Shown: positions 63,255 through 64,000 of the stretch, piece after piece
How the letters are laid out: each line of letters starts with the position of its first letter
Numbering within the stretch: the stretch's first letter is position 1
Origin: JASHPR01 sp963844655
Lineage (GTDB): Bacteria; Actinomycetota; Actinomycetes; Streptosporangiales; Streptosporangiaceae
DNA length: 64,000 nt
Assembly: GCA_963844655.1 (NCBI GenBank)
Contig: CAWJPA010000007.1
Coordinates: 1,240,001-1,304,000 of the forward strand
Direction: 5' to 3'
Notes under the pieces: model-generated
The model's input: the letters and a program-made list of their open reading frames with translations, nothing else
Databases searched by the model: none
What the model was told of the DNA's origin: nothing
Position numbers and translations under genes: made by a program

Positions 63255-63752
63255 ATGTTGGTACGTACGCGCGGGCTGCGCGACGAGCGATCGTTCCTGC
63301 TCCAGCGGGCGCAGCCGGCGATGACCGGACTCATCGACGGATCCCTGTCGACACTCGCCCCGATCTTCGCCGTCGCCTTTGCCACGCATGAGCCTCACGA
63401 CGCTTTCCTCGCCGGGCTGGCTACCGCGATCGGCGCCGGCGTCAGTATGGCCTTCTCCGAAGGACTATCCGACACCGGCGACCTGACCGGCCGCGGCAGC
63501 CCTTACTCGCGCGGCGCGATCACCGGCTTCGGCACGTTCCTCGGCGGCGTGCTGCACACGCTGCCGTTCCTCATCCCCGAGTACCGCGCCGCGGTGCTGC
63601 TCGCGCTCGCAGCGATCGCGTTCGAGCTTCTGACGCTCGCTTGGATCCGCCGACGGTTCTTCGGCACCGGCTTCCTGCGCTCGTTCGTCTCAGTAACGCT
63701 CGGCGGGGCAATCATCGCCACAATCGGCGCCGCGCTGGGAGCGCTCAGCTAA
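63255..63752 (+). CDS. VIT1/CCC1-like membrane protein
   Basis: Membrane protein of 165 residues resembling the vacuolar iron transporter family. Seen: FLLQRAQPAMTGLIDGSLST, LAPIFAVAFATHEPHDAFLA, GLATAIGAGVSMAFSEGLSD and three further helices, AITGFGTFLGGVLHTLPFLI, RAAVLLALAAIAFELLTLAW and FVSVTLGGAIIATIGAALG. The GxSMAFSEG segment is the family signature. It may move divalent iron or manganese. ATG 63255 follows GAGGAGGAG. Confidence 0.78.
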   Translation: MLVRTRGLRDERSFLLQRAQPAMTGLIDGSLSTLAPIFAVAFATHEPHDAFLAGLATAIGAGVSMAFSEGLSDTGDLTGRGSPYSRGAITGFGTFLGGVLHTLPFLIPEYRAAVLLALAAIAFELLTLAWIRRRFFGTGFLRSFVSVTLGGAIIATIGAALGALS

Positions 63753-63805
63753 CAGCAGGCGACGCTCCCGGGCCACAGGTTCGGCATCTCGCTCAGGCGT
63801 CCCGT

Positions 63806-64000
63806 TCAGGCCGGTACGGTGACCACCGCGTAGCGGCCAAGGGACGCATCGAAGTCAGTGTCGACTTCCCTCAGTCCCGCGAGCTCCAGCCGTGCGCGCA
63901 GTTCGCTGATCGTGAAGGGACGGAACGTGATCTGGTACTCGTGTGGCTCGGTCTGGCCACCGTCGTCAAAGACGAACACCAGATGGGCGACGTGCTCGTC
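63806..64000 (-). CDS. C-terminal fragment, probable SAM-dependent methyltransferase (5' end off window)
   Basis: The last 64 residues of a leftward gene are visible, running from the window edge to TGA at 63806-63808. The sequence HLVFVFDDGGQTEPHEYQIT then FRPFTISELRARLELAGLRE and YAVVTVPA resembles the C-terminal beta-sheet of class I methyltransferases, where a tyrosine- or phenylalanine-rich strand follows FxxxELxxxLxxAGL. The N-terminus and SAM loop are not in the window, so this stays tentative. Confidence 0.6.
   Translation of the reverse strand, partial: DEHVAHLVFVFDDGGQTEPHEYQITFRPFTISELRARLELAGLREVDTDFDASLGRYAVVTVPA

Noticed and set aside
61725..63752. A long protein spanning the MFS and VIT-like genes
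   Set aside because: The frame overlapping the exporter is a shadow; only its last 165 residues, starting at 63255 with a good ribosome-binding site, are protein-like.

Overview
This window is high-GC DNA with dense coding, short gaps, many GTG/TTG starts and actinobacterial gene families: DUF5753 regulator plus DUF574 methyltransferase, two F420-type luciferase-like oxidoreductases, a class F-like sortase, and a MocR regulator. It suggests a chromosomal segment of a soil-type actinomycete (Actinomycetota); I cannot name a genus from sequence alone. I see no rRNA, tRNA, CRISPR array, insertion sequence or phage gene.

The main theme is a dispersed steroid/cholesterol catabolic regulon, split into four blocks by unrelated genes. 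Block 1 (1-4458) holds kshA (ring B 9alpha-hydroxylase) divergent from hsaA-hsaD-hsaC-hsaB (A-ring opening and cleavage). Block 2 (13362-19339) holds fadA5 divergent from cyp125 (side-chain thiolase and C26 hydroxylase), then the operon duf35-ltp4-ltp3 (retro-aldol-type side-chain enzymes). Block 3 (23700-27410) holds echA19 divergent from fadD19, followed by a nitronate monooxygenase-like gene. Block 4 (54294-57911) holds fadE26-fadE27 (chsE4-chsE5) divergent from a FadA6-like thiolase. In every block the divergent or upstream region carries a palindrome matching or nearly matching the KstR operator TNNAACNNGTTNNA, so one KstR-type repressor, whose gene lies outside the window, probably controls all four. 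Gene order inside each block mirrors Mycobacterium tuberculosis, but the blocks are rearranged, and no mce4 import genes are seen.

Between the blocks: 4577-13215 has a histidine phosphatase, type II NADH dehydrogenase, glucose dehydrogenase-like MDR enzyme, lactonase-like hydrolase, VOC protein, NRDE protein, a secreted spherulin-4-like protein, and an XRE/DUF574 pair. 19802-23473 has a methyltransferase-TetR operon, a universal stress protein and a DHA2 exporter. 27524-38099 has a secreted beta-helix protein, DUF2237, dienelactone hydrolase, a secreted peptidase, a TMEM175-like channel, a DUF3516 helicase and a MocR/MFS pair. 38096-43390 is a five-gene leftward operon of two alpha/beta hydrolases, an M19 dipeptidase, an M20 peptidase and an SDR. 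43515-54224 has several methyltransferases, two LLM enzymes, a sortase with a putative substrate, and cell-surface proteins. 57953-64000 has a transketolase, a two-component system, a second DHA2 exporter, a VIT-like protein and a partial gene.

Six otherwise well-conserved genes (hsaC, the NRDE gene, ltp3, the helicase, a methyltransferase, a transglycosylase) are each broken by exactly one extra base; four of the six insertions lie inside a reconstructed GCCGGC hexamer. This pattern points either to systematic, possibly methylation-linked, base-calling error or to a real mutational process, and matters for anyone using these gene models.
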